Part shown: positions 9,680 through 19,924 of the stretch, piece after piece
How positions within the stretch are numbered: position 1 is the first letter of the stretch
Layout: each line of letters begins with the position of its first letter
Assembly: GCA_030272585.1 (NCBI GenBank)
Contig: BSYQ01000008.1
Span: 5,270,001 to 5,334,000, forward strand
Reading direction: 5' to 3'
Origin: Bryopsis sp. KO-2023
Taxonomy: Eukaryota; Chlorophyta; Ulvophyceae; Bryopsidales; Bryopsidaceae
DNA length: 64,000 bases
Notes under the pieces: generated by a model
Seen by the model: only the letters and a program-made list of their open reading frames with translations
Told to the model about the DNA's origin: nothing
Database searches by the model: none
Position numbers and translations under genes: made by a program

Positions 9680-12600
9680 TCAAACCTTCGCTTGTGATCT
9701 CCTTCGGATCGTGCGAGGTGGTACAATCGATTGTGCTTGAGATTGGTGAAACTCGTCAACCAATTCTCGCGCGTGCACGACATTCTGTTCCGGTTCCCAT
9801 GAGTTGTGCTCATGACCGTATCCAACCCATTTCACTAGGAATTCTGTGTAGCATTTCTTGCCCCTACGTCGCTCTCTGCGATCAAGAATGCGCTCAACCT
9901 CCCATTCCAAGTCACCTTCAATCTCGATAGGTGGCGGGGGTTGCACAGTTCCTTTAGCCCAATATGGCTTCAAGAGTGAAGCATGGAACACCGGATGTAT
10001 GGGCAAAGTATCAGGAAGCTTTATTTTGAAAGCAACCTCATTTATTTGACGCTCGATAGGGAAAGGTCCTACCCATTTCGGCGTTAATTTCCGTGATCCT
10101 GGATGCTTTAACCTTAAGTTCCTTGCATCAAGGAGAACAAGGTCTCCAACCTTGATCTCTACAGGAGCCCGGTGACGATCAGCTTGAGCTTTATAGCGTT
10201 GCTGAGCCGCCTGAAGGCGTTTCTTTGCCTCAACAATCCCTTCTCGGATTTCACTCGTCATTTTCTGAACTTCTGGTACAGCGACCTGCTTTGGTCCTTT
10301 TCTAGGGATCTGAGCAGTCAATGCTGTCCATGGATCTTTTCCATAGTTCAGGAAGAAGGGTGTTTCTCCAGTTGCTTCTGATCTTGAGTTATTTATTGCA
10401 AACTCAACAACCGGTAATAAATCAGCCCAATTTCTTTGGGAAGGCCCCACAAAGTGGCGAAGAGTATCTTGCATCACTTTGTTCATCGCTTCGGTTTGCC
10501 CATCTGTTTCTGGATGATAAGCCGAAGAAAGGGCTTGACTGATTTCCCATTTATCACACAACTCCCTAAAGAAGTGTGAGACAAATCTTGGATCTCTATC
10601 TGTGACCAATTTCTTTGGCATGCCATGAGCTTTGAAAACATGGTTCACAAAGAGATTTGCTGCTTCAGCTGCACCACAATCCGTTCGAGTTGCAGCGAGA
10701 TGTACCATTTTGGTTAACATGTCCACAAAGACAAGGATTGCATCATAACCTGCTCCACTAGATGATGGGAGGTGAGTGACAAAATCCATCGAAACATTTT
10801 CCCATTGTGCATTCGGAATAGACAAGGGTTTTAGGGGACCTTGAGGCTTTCTTCGCCTACCCTTGTGCCTTTGGCATGAATCACATCCTTGCACATATGA
10901 TCTGATATGGTCCTCCATCTGAGGCCACCAGAAATGTCTCTTGATTTGCCGTAAAGTCTTAGCCACACCAAAGTGTCCACTATAGACTGTACTATGGCAA
11001 TCATGGATTATATCCTGTCTCAATGTTCCAAAATTTGGTACAGCCAGCACATTACCATTCCACCAGTAACCATCTTGATATTGTAACACCTGGGCAGCTT
11101 CCAGTGTGTCATACCAAGGGTCCTTAGTGTACCCTTCAGTCAACCTATCTATCAACTGGGTATAATAACCCTGAGGCGGAGATGGGTCCACAGAGTCCCG
11201 CCGGCTAGAAACCAAGCCACGTGATCTCCCGGTCTCGCATAATACTCCAATAGATGGTGAGCAAGACGGTATCCGCGACAAGGGATCAGCCACGTTTACC
11301 CGTCCCGGTCTATACTCCCATTCAAATTGGAATTCATGGAGTAATGCTAACCAGCGAACCTGCCGTCGATTCAAGGTCGATTGGGAATGGAAAAATGTGT
11401 TTGGACTATGGTCTGTGATTACTTTGAATTTGCTATCAGCCAAGTAGCATCTCCATAGTTGAAGTGCATAAACTGTAGCATACATTTCTTGATCACTTGT
11501 AGACCAATTCAGTTGTGGGCCGGTAAGCTTTCTACTCTCATATGCAATGGGATGTCCCTCTTGAAGGAGAACTGCCCCTATTGCATTGTTAGAAGCATCC
11601 GTAATTACTTCAAAGGGTTTGGTAAAATCCGGCATAGCCAAGCAAGGTGCTTCTGTTAATGCCTTCTTCACCCCCTCAAAAGCGGCCTCACAAGCTGGAG
11701 TCCAATCCCATGTCTGTTGCTTTTTAAGCAAATCAGTGAGAGGTGATGCCAAAGAAGAATAACCCTGGACGAACTTACGAAAATAATTGGCAAGCCCGAG
11801 GAACGATCTCAAATCGTGTACCCCTTGTGGACGAGGCCATTCTCGTACTTTATTCGTTTTTCGAGGGTCTACAGAGATACCTTTGCGACCTACAATGAAG
11901 CCAAGGTAATGTAACTCTGTTTTGTTAAAGTCACATTTGGACTTCTTAAGGAACAATTTATGTTCTCTTAATCTTTGCATCACGGCTCGTACATGGGCCA
12001 CATGTTCCTCTGGTGTTTTTGAGTAAATCAAAATGTCATCAAGGTAAATCAAGACATATTTGCCTATCATTCCTTGAAACACATGATTCATCAGTGTTTG
12101 AAACACTGCCGGAGCGTTCGTTAATCCCATTGGGAGAACCCGGTACTCAAATAATCCAAAAGGCGTTTTAAAGGCGGTTTTGGGGATGTCTTCCTCTTTG
12201 ACTCTCATTTGCCAATAACCGGCTCTGAGGTCAAGAGATGTGAAGCATCTCGCGCCTTGTAACTGATCAAGAAGGTCATCAATCCGCGGAATCGGGAACT
12301 GATTCTTGATAGTTACTTTATTTAAACCCCTATAGTCAATGCACATCCGGAAACCTCCATCCTTTTTAGGAACAAAGAGGACCGGAGCGCCCCATGGACT
12401 AGCACTCGGCTGAATTAATTTTTTGGATAAGAGTTCGGACAACTGGTCCTCTATCTCTTTCCTTTCAGCAGGGGTGTATCTAAATAAGGGTCTATTGACC
12501 GGACGCGTTCCCTCGACCAAAGGGATATCCGCTGCCACTGCCCTTTCAGGAGGATATTCCGCCAAACCAGAAATAAACAAATCATCAAAGTCCTTCAACA

Positions 12601-14782
12601 GAGCTTCCATTTGCTCCTCTGGAACTTTGTCCGATTCACTCGTTTCATCCGCCAATTTCAGATGGGATGATATCTCTTCCATCTCACGAACTACCAACAA
12701 AATAGGTTTTATTGAAGTATCTTTCAACTTCCTTTTCACCTGTGGTATCGAGAGTAGAGATGCAATCTGTTTTTGGGGAATATCTTTACCCGTAGCTTTG
12801 GGTAATAATCCCTGACGAAGCAATATTCGTTGATGGGATGAAGTCGTTAAAGCGCACTTCTTTTCAAAGAAGTCTAAAACCGCTTTACGCTTCTGCAACC
12901 ACGTATCACCAAGTATAATATCAAACCGATCTAGAAGATCCAACACCAAACAATCAAGCTTCTCTCGATAGCCTTGAATTTTCAGTGTGATCTTTGTCTC
13001 TCCCATTATATCAATATTATCCCCATTTGCCAACTCAGCCTGTGATCCAACGGTAGCTCGATAAGCTATCCCATTTTGTTCACAAAACTGTTTGGACAGG
13101 AAGGCTAATCCTTTAGCTCCTGAGTCCAAAAGACAATGGGCTGGGATTCCACTCAAGAGGCCCTCAAAATGCATTGCAAGCTTATCTTGCATGAGAAGCT
13201 CTGTTGCTTCCTCTGGCATTTTGGGTACGGGTGGATCATAGAACACATTCACGGGCCAAGGAATGCCAGGAAGTCTTTTCCGACTTTTCCCCTTTTTGGC
13301 TGTGAATAAAACTGTTCCCTTCTTGTATTGTGCAATCAATCTCATTGAGGTCAAGGCTGGATGCAACTCTTTAGACCTTGCTGGAACAAGAATGCAACAA
13401 GAAGTATCATGGGGAGATCTCTTCTTTGCGAGAAGATAGTGATCGAGATATTTGTTGATATCCTTGAAAGGAGGATTCAACCACACATGCTGTCCACCTA
13501 AATCTCTTTCCAGAAATTCAGAAGGTGTGCAAAATGTATTACATAAGGCACTGTTCACATCCGAACACCCATCTAACGTAAATACGCGGCCTGAAAGTGT
13601 CTCAAGACGTTGGAACTCCGCCCTTGTAATTCCTTGGTGAGAATCTTCTCTCTCATCCCTAAATTCCACAGAAGATTTCATTTCTTCACTTTTTTGACTT
13701 CTGGTCAAGATTGGTGCAAGAAAAGCATCACAATCAATGTCCATTGGGTCAATTGTGGAATGTGGATTCAGATTCTTCTGATCTCTCAATTGTGTCCACT
13801 CAAGTGGGACTTCACAAGAACTGAGGTTCACCTTTTTCGACTGACCACACTTATGGCCTCTTGCCCATGGTTCCCCACAGAACCAGCATAAGCCAGCTTT
13901 CTTGCGAGCCTCCCTCTCACTCTCGGTCAACCGTACCACCGGTCTTCGTGAGGGCTGAGTGCCACTTTGAGCTTTAAGCCTTGGTTGCTTAGGCTGATGC
14001 CTCTTCTTACTTCCTTTGGCTGGATCTGAGAAGGTAGTTTCCATACCTCTCTTTTTAGCCTTCCGGTCCGTAGTTTTCAACGGAAAACGAGCATCGTGAC
14101 CCGGGGCTTTAGCCAGCACATACGTTCGCAAGGCTGAGTAGCTTCTCCATTCCCGACCAAGTGTATCAGTCTCCACTTGTTTGCACAAGTGTGGATGGAG
14201 GCCCCTCAGAAGGATCCAACACTTGGTAGTGTCGTCCATTGGCTCTTTTCGCATTGCTAAGTGAGCATCCACAAAGCGTACGAAGCCAGGAGTATCGACC
14301 TTCTGGTCAATATGATCCTTGCAGGAAGTAAGGGCATTATTTATGGAGTAATCTGTGGCAAGATCTCCAAATGTGCCATCTGCCAGGACTTGGCAGAATT
14401 TTTCCCAAGATAAAGACCCGTCCTCGAGTTCTTCCTTGGGTACCCTAGCCAATAAATGTCGGCGGGGTTTTGATCCGAGGAAAGTAGGTGCAATCACTCC
14501 CCACTCCTCTCTTGGGACTTTTGCTGCCCTGAAGTACATGGCTAACTCCAAACGGAATTCTGGCCACGGGACTTTGCCCTGGTACTTTTCAGGTTTATCA
14601 GCAGTCACTCTTCTGGTTTTGCCCAGGCTAGCATCTTTCTCTTCTTTGGTCACTTCAGACCTGAGAGTGCTAGGGGACTGTGGTCCCTCTGTTCTTTCAC
14701 TTGGAGAGTCCTCATTGACTTCCTCCAGAACAGACCCTTCTTCTAAGGCAAGTACCTCTTGTTCTTCTTGACTCATGGTCAC
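9680..14782 (-). CDS. gag-pol polyprotein of element A with MTase-like domain and chromodomain
   Basis: A single 1,700-codon frame. In order: a gag region (about residues 60-260); a CCHC-like knuckle (CWFCGEPWARGHKC, ~300); a segment with WLNPPF (~434) and TSCCILVP that resembles the N6-adenine-methyltransferase-like domain known from DIRS-type elements; an aspartic protease (LLDSGA, ~547); reverse transcriptase with YLDD (~914); RNase H (ITDAS); integrase with an HHCC zinc finger (~1265) and D,D,E core; and a C-terminal chromodomain (VERILDRR, LVKWVGYG, NSWEP). This order is that of Ty3/gypsy chromoviruses except for the inserted methyltransferase-like domain. The frame appears uninterrupted. 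Confidence 0.92.
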   Translation of the reverse strand: MTMSQEEQEVLALEEGSVLEEVNEDSPSERTEGPQSPSTLRSEVTKEEKDASLGKTRRVTADKPEKYQGKVPWPEFRLELAMYFRAAKVPREEWGVIAPTFLGSKPRRHLLARVPKEELEDGSLSWEKFCQVLADGTFGDLATDYSINNALTSCKDHIDQKVDTPGFVRFVDAHLAMRKEPMDDTTKCWILLRGLHPHLCKQVETDTLGREWRSYSALRTYVLAKAPGHDARFPLKTTDRKAKKRGMETTFSDPAKGSKKRHQPKQPRLKAQSGTQPSRRPVVRLTESEREARKKAGLCWFCGEPWARGHKCGQSKKVNLSSCEVPLEWTQLRDQKNLNPHSTIDPMDIDCDAFLAPILTRSQKSEEMKSSVEFRDEREDSHQGITRAEFQRLETLSGRVFTLDGCSDVNSALCNTFCTPSEFLERDLGGQHVWLNPPFKDINKYLDHYLLAKKRSPHDTSCCILVPARSKELHPALTSMRLIAQYKKGTVLFTAKKGKSRKRLPGIPWPVNVFYDPPVPKMPEEATELLMQDKLAMHFEGLLSGIPAHCLLDSGAKGLAFLSKQFCEQNGIAYRATVGSQAELANGDNIDIMGETKITLKIQGYREKLDCLVLDLLDRFDIILGDTWLQKRKAVLDFFEKKCALTTSSHQRILLRQGLLPKATGKDIPQKQIASLLSIPQVKRKLKDTSIKPILLVVREMEEISSHLKLADETSESDKVPEEQMEALLKDFDDLFISGLAEYPPERAVAADIPLVEGTRPVNRPLFRYTPAERKEIEDQLSELLSKKLIQPSASPWGAPVLFVPKKDGGFRMCIDYRGLNKVTIKNQFPIPRIDDLLDQLQGARCFTSLDLRAGYWQMRVKEEDIPKTAFKTPFGLFEYRVLPMGLTNAPAVFQTLMNHVFQGMIGKYVLIYLDDILIYSKTPEEHVAHVRAVMQRLREHKLFLKKSKCDFNKTELHYLGFIVGRKGISVDPRKTNKVREWPRPQGVHDLRSFLGLANYFRKFVQGYSSLASPLTDLLKKQQTWDWTPACEAAFEGVKKALTEAPCLAMPDFTKPFEVITDASNNAIGAVLLQEGHPIAYESRKLTGPQLNWSTSDQEMYATVYALQLWRCYLADSKFKVITDHSPNTFFHSQSTLNRRQVRWLALLHEFQFEWEYRPGRVNVADPLSRIPSCSPSIGVLCETGRSRGLVSSRRDSVDPSPPQGYYTQLIDRLTEGYTKDPWYDTLEAAQVLQYQDGYWWNGNVLAVPNFGTLRQDIIHDCHSTVYSGHFGVAKTLRQIKRHFWWPQMEDHIRSYVQGCDSCQRHKGRRRKPQGPLKPLSIPNAQWENVSMDFVTHLPSSSGAGYDAILVFVDMLTKMVHLAATRTDCGAAEAANLFVNHVFKAHGMPKKLVTDRDPRFVSHFFRELCDKWEISQALSSAYHPETDGQTEAMNKVMQDTLRHFVGPSQRNWADLLPVVEFAINNSRSEATGETPFFLNYGKDPWTALTAQIPRKGPKQVAVPEVQKMTSEIREGIVEAKKRLQAAQQRYKAQADRHRAPVEIKVGDLVLLDARNLRLKHPGSRKLTPKWVGPFPIERQINEVAFKIKLPDTLPIHPVFHASLLKPYWAKGTVQPPPPIEIEGDLEWEVERILDRRERRRGKKCYTEFLVKWVGYGHEHNSWEPEQNVVHARELVDEFHQSQAQSIVPPRTIRRRSQAKV

Positions 14783-15122
14783 TTTTTATTTTGGTTTCCT
14801 TTGGACACAACCCCAACACAGCAAAACACTGGAAATTTGCCCAAAACTCTGAAACCCAACTTTTATCGCTTCACTAGCCCTTCGAGGACCTCTTGGGTCT
14901 CCTCGAACTCACAGAACTAGCTTCCCAACGATTCAGAAAACAAACCCTGACTTTGTCGGGCTGTAACTTTCCATTGACAACTCCGATTGACCTCAAACAA
15001 GTTTCAAACGAAGCGCCCTGTTCTCGGCTTACTTTTAGACTCCTGTTTTGTCCAATTCCGAGTTGTTATGGCGTACTTATGCGTCAAAACGTGACGCGCT
15101 CTCTTCCTGCTCCGAAACCAAC

Positions 15123-15358
15123 TGTTACAAAAACCTCCCCGAACCCTCCCTCGAAGCCTCCTTAACCCATCAAACCCCCACTCATTGATGGGACCCTTGA
15201 TTAATGTCATTAGGGCGAGGCACCAGGGTTCTTGAGCTATAGGATCTGCTATTGGGATCCTATGGACCTTAAGCTCTGACTAGGCTATCACTAGTGCCCG
15301 TAGCTAGTCTGTAGCTCTAGCTAGTGCTTACTAGACATCTCGGTGATCACTTGTAACA
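15123..15358 (-). repeat. 5' LTR of element A
   Basis: 236-bp upstream LTR in element orientation. The primer-site-like TGGTTTCGGAG follows directly inside it. Confidence 0.93.
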
Positions 15359-15721
15359 ACCGGCGTTTTTTCGTTGGACCGGACAGGTCAGCCGGTCCAT
15401 GGACAGGTTGGACCGGACCGGACCGGTTTTTCGCTGCCGGTCCGGTCGGGCCCAGGTCTGATCTCAACACCATTTCAACAGCACCCCTCACGAAGGGTAG
15501 TACCCCACCATGATCTTTTATCCCAAAATACCTGAAGCAACAACCGTTTATATTTGTCCACATCACCAGATACAAGACCGCTTCTTTGGAATGCCCACAG
15601 GTAGGGGATGGAGCATGTTTGGAGGAGGTCATTCATTCCTACGTAGGAAGGCAGCAAAGTCAATGACCGGAACAAACTTGGCCAAACCAAGGGCCAACGA
15701 TTTGAATTATGTACAGCACAT

Positions 15722-15915
15722 TGTTGGGCTGGAGATTCCGATGGACTGGGGAGAGACAGTCAGTTTTGGGAATGTGGTACATTAAGACATGAATGCGACT
15801 GTTTAGTCATACCTTGGGGAAAGAGGAATCGGGAAGGATAAGGTGGTGTCTGTGAGAGGAAAAACGGACTCTTGTAAAAAGTTTGGTAGCAACTTTGTGT
15901 CTCGAGGGTCTTACA
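15722..15915 (+). repeat. 5' LTR of element C
   Basis: 194-bp terminal repeat starting TGTTGGGCTGG and ending GGTCTTACA; the partner is at 22022-22215. Confidence 0.9.
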
Positions 15916-18890
15916 TGGTTTCGGAGCCAAGTCGCCACTGGGCGACCGCTCTTTTTGTGCTATGCACACTTTTATCTTTCGAACCAGCGAAAGCAATATG
16001 GCCGTTCGGATCTGGGACAACGTCGACGGCCGCCGAAACAAAGGAACTTTTGGAGGCGTACCGTGAACTCGCAAGAACGAACCTCCAGTATCGGCAAAAC
16101 GAAAAGATCTGGGAGCAAGAGAAGATGACCTGGGAACGTGAGAGGCGGCGTCTTAAAAACGCGCTGAGGGCAGCCCAGGGTGGAAACGGAGATCTTGTGT
16201 CAGAGGAGGTCGGCGGAGACACGAGTGGAACTACAGAGGGAGGAAATACTGCGACAACGACTCCCAGTGACTTCTCTGACACAAGGGATGAAGTTGAGAA
16301 GGCCGATCTGGAAGTGGGAGGCGACGGCGCCCAGGAACACGACTCGAACGACCCCAGCGAAACCCCGACGGCGTCTGGACAGACCCAGGAGGTGTCCAGC
16401 GTCGGCGGGGGTGACTTTGGTGGAGGGATGGCGACGGGGACTTTGCTTGCGTTCGTGGCCGGAGTAGCGTGGACGTGCTTTAGTCGGTGGACAGGTCGGC
16501 GTAAACGAAGTGGAACTCGGAGTAGGGGTGCGGGGGTTCGAACCCAGTTGCCGGCTTTTGAGAAGTATGCTTCGACGTTAAAGTCGTGGAATAGTCGGAT
16601 TCAAGAGCGGGTCATGAGGGACCTCGAGACTACGGTCGAAGACATCCCCGCCCGCATTAGGTTGTTGTGGTCGATGTTCGATCAGGGGAGTGAATTCGGG
16701 GGTATAATGCTCGATTCGCTAAAAGCGAAGATCGACCATTATACGGGTTCGAAGCCCTTACCTCCTGACGGCGAGTCAGAAATCGGTGGACTACTCATCC
16801 ACCTCGAGGACCTTTGGGATGATATTCGTGCACTCTTGGACGATTTCGTGTTGGATGATTTTGAACCCCACATCTTGGAGCGTCTGAAAATTTTACGTAA
16901 GGGGGGTGGTGAAAATTGGATTGAGTTCTTATCCCGGTTCTACTTGACTTATCGACAAAAGAGTGAGGGGGTGGAGGAAGCTGCTGCGGTGAAGATTTTC
17001 CATGGCCGTCTACCCAGCCACCTCGTTGAAAAAATTCTCGAGGGAGTGGATGACCCAAGCGAGGTCACGTTTGACACCCTGCGTCTCTTTTTTAAGAAAC
17101 GGGGTCAGATCGAGTCGTACCAGGGGATGCTTACGCCAGCGAATCCTCCTGCGACGACGACTAAGGATACCCAGCGACGCCCTCCCCATGTTCGCAAGCC
17201 ACCACTGCACTGCAGTTACTGTGGCAAAACGGGTCACAGCAGGGAGGAGTGTTATAAGCGCCGCGCACACGACGCGAAAAAGAGTGGCTCCAAGTCCGAC
17301 CAGCGTCCAGCGCAGACGCATTCAATTGGCGTGAATAGGCAGGATGCATTCGGGATCCCAGTCGCAACAGACTTCGAGAATCTCTCGATGGGGACAACCA
17401 CGACTCAGGAGCCGTATTCGTTGCAATGCGCAGCGATACTCGATACTGGAATAGGTAAAAAGCAGATGTTTGCTCGGGTTTGCATTAATACTCGAACTGA
17501 AAATGCATTAATCGATCCCGGCAGCGAGATCAACCTCGTCCCAGTTTCTTACTGCAAACGCTGGGGTTTGACGATATCGGAGTTGGCGGCGCCGATTGCA
17601 GTACTCGGGTTTAACTCCACAAAAGAGGATTTGCTGGGTTCGGTCGTTCTTCCGATTACACTGGGATCAGTTTCGAAAGACGTCACCTTCTATTTGGCAG
17701 ACGCAAATAAACGTTTTATTCTTGGCTTGCCTGCTTTGAATGCGTTTGACGTCAGTGTCGATTGTGGTGTCGGACAGCTCCGCCTGCCGGGGGGGAATTT
17801 CGTGAGATGCCATGCAGTCGAGGCGGAGGAGGCAGTGGGTCGCGCGACCGTTCGCTTTAAGAAGCGTGAGGGCACGGTGAGCAGAATGCGAGCCCGACAT
17901 GGGCGTTGGGAAGTCCCCCTGGGAAAACCGCTTGTTTTAGGCCCTGGTGAAACCAAGTCGGCGATTCTGCCTTTTACTGCCGAAGGGTCAGGGATTATGG
18001 GTGTCATTCCCATTTGTCAGATTCCCAAAATATTTGCCTCTCCTAGTCTGGGATCGAAGGGGCAACTAAAAATCCAGTTTTTTAATTCTGGATCCGAGAG
18101 TAAAATGCTCTCACAGAAAATGACTCCAGTTGGAATTCTGGTTGATCCCAACTGTCGGATTGAATGGGATGTCGATGGCTTTGCTACAGAATCGTCCCCC
18201 TTGCTTGGAAAGTTCAGCTCGTCAGAGGTGGTGAAGGGAGGATCAGTGGCTCCCACTCAGGCTGGAATTTGGGGATCGACCTCCTCGGTTACCCGAGCGG
18301 AGTTTTCGGAGGGAAGCGAGGGATTCAAAGAACATTTGGGTTTTAAAAAAAAGAAGGAAAAAAAACACAGATTGGAGACGATTTCAGAGGACTTTTGTTG
18401 GCCTCAATCAGAGGGGGCTGATGTTGGGAAGGCTTTAGAGGACAGAACTGGATGTAACAAACACATTCATTCAGTGGTGGATCAGTCGACAGTTTCGTCT
18501 CCAACAGAACACAAACTGACACGACCTTCAGCAAAAATGGCCTACTGGTTGGGACTTTTCCCGACTTTATTTTCGATCGCAGAAAGTTTCGGAAACACCG
18601 ATTACTTGAAATCGATCCAGGTCTGTCACAGAGAGATAGCGTGGAAGGTTGATGTGGATAAGATACCACTAATGAATTCGGGGAAAGTCTACAACGTTGG
18701 GGATGTGAAAGAATCTGAGATGCGACGCTTTGTTGACGACCTGAGTGATGCCGGAGTCGTCGAGCCAATGCATTCATCAGAAAAGGGGTTTTTTAGCCCC
18801 GTTATGTTTCTTAGGAAGCCTGACGGAGTGCGCGTTCGAAAGGTGGTGGATTTCAGGTTGCTCAACGCGTACTCAGAGGTGTGGCGTACC
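15915..18890 (+). CDS. gag-protease and start of RT of element C
   Basis: The first ATG uses the last base of the LTR and runs through the primer-site sequence. Residues ~10-28 form a signal-peptide-like hydrophobic stretch (ATALFVLCTLLSF, then AKA). Residues ~45-90 look coiled-coil. Then come an acidic Thr/Ser-rich linker and a second hydrophobic segment (~175-190, TLLAFVAGVAWTCF) followed by basic residues. Further on are a gag-like helical region, a CCHC knuckle (CSYCGKTGHSREEC, ~432), a protease-like motif (IDPGSEINLV, ~534), and the start of reverse transcriptase (FFSPVMFLRKPDG, VVDFRLLN). The frame meets the FB1 insertion at its end. A membrane-directed Gag front is unusual for this class. 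Confidence 0.8.
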
Positions 18891-19924
18891 CATACTATGG
18901 ATCCGATCACGATCTAATCGGTCGTGGATTGATCGGTCCGACCGATTAAATCGTGATCGGGTTTTTCCGATCAGATCGATCGCCGATCAAATCGGTTTGG
19001 CCGATCATCGATGGAGATCGGCCGATCACCAATCTGATCGGCTGACCGATTTAATCGGCCAACTTTGATCGGCCGATCACGATCAAACCGATCAACGTCG
19101 GCCGATCAAGTGCCGACAGGTCGCGGCGCTTGATCGGGATCGAGATCGGGATCGGAGATGCCGATTAGATCGGATCATGATCGGTCAATTGATCGGTCCA
19201 TCACAAATGCCGAGAAATCACCACCCGCAGGTGTTTCTGGGGTGCAGGGATTCGAACCTGGGACCTAACAGACTAGAGACAGACGCATTAACGCTTGGAC
19301 CACTCGGAGCCACGGTCACTAGGTCATCCGTGTGACACGGACCGTGTCATTATATACCTCAGTTTGTCGGACTGACAGATCACGTATATAATGACACGGA
19401 TGACCTACAAACCGTGGCTCCGAGTGGTCCAAGCGTTAGTGAGTATGCTTCTAATCCGTTAGGTACCCGGTTCGAATCCTTCCACCTTAGAAACACCTGC
19501 GGGTGGTGACTTGTCGGCATTTTCGCGAGACCGATCAATTCATCGATCAAATGATCAATACCGATCATGATCGGATGCAGGTCCGATCACGATCACACCG
19601 ATCAAGGTCAGCCGATGAAGTGCCGACAGGTCGCGGCGCTTGATCGTGATCGGGATCGTGATCGGAACAACCGATCAGATCGGTGATCGGCGAACCGATC
19701 ACGATCACGATCAACATGTGATCGGACGATCAAGAGCACGATCAACATTTGATCGGCCGATCACGATCACGATCACCGATCAGCCAAAAATGAAAAAAAA
19801 AAAAAAAAAAAACCGATCATTGCTAAAATCGGTTCTAGGACGCAGTTATGATGTCGGATTACTGCTGTGACCTAATATTACCTTAGTTTTGGAAGATCGA
19901 TCAGATCCATAGTATGGGCGTACC
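18883..19924. mobile_element. FB1 foldback element copy 2, inside element C
   Basis: The 1,026-bp element 18891-19916 has ends CATACTATGGATC and GATCCATAGTATG and is flanked by the 8-bp repeat GGCGTACC (18883-18890, 19917-19924). Its orientation is opposite to copy 1: the poly-A tract (~19,794-19,812) corresponds to the T-tract of copy 1. tRNA-like modules occur in both arms (about 19,238-19,314 minus, 19,410-19,490 plus). It is the clearest proof of the 8-bp duplication because the host target sequence is recognisable on both sides. Confidence 0.9.

Larger units (their letters stand above)
9298..15358 (-). mobile_element. LTR retroelement A, chromodomain Ty3/gypsy family
   Basis: A fossil-type entry that looks whole. 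The LTRs (9298-9533 and 15123-15358, 236 bp each) look identical by eye, starting TGTTACA and ending TGTAACA. They are flanked by the 5-bp repeat ACCGG (9293-9297, 15359-15363). A primer-site-like TGGTTTCGGAG lies just inside the right-hand LTR in minus orientation, and a purine tract (GGAGGGGGCAC) lies beside the left LTR. It sits inside FB2. Identical LTRs point to a recent insertion. Confidence 0.93.
7218..15468. mobile_element. FB2 foldback element copy 1 with 8-bp target duplication
   Basis: Element 7226-15460 begins CAGACCTGGGC and ends GCCCAGGTCTG. It is flanked by the 8-bp direct repeat ATCTCAAC (7218-7225 and 15461-15468). The body consists of recurrent GACCGG, GGTCAAATCCGG and GACCTGT motifs arranged as a giant inverted repeat. 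An 8-bp duplication and CA...TG ends fit non-autonomous hAT-like DNA transposons; no transposase is present. Its own length is about 1.1 kb; the rest is an FB1 insertion (7243-8253) and LTR element A (9298-15358). The second copy at 39,249-39,847 confirms the right terminus. Confidence 0.8.

Noticed and set aside
13452-14771. Plus-strand frames across element A
   Set aside because: Shadows of the minus-strand gag-pol frame.
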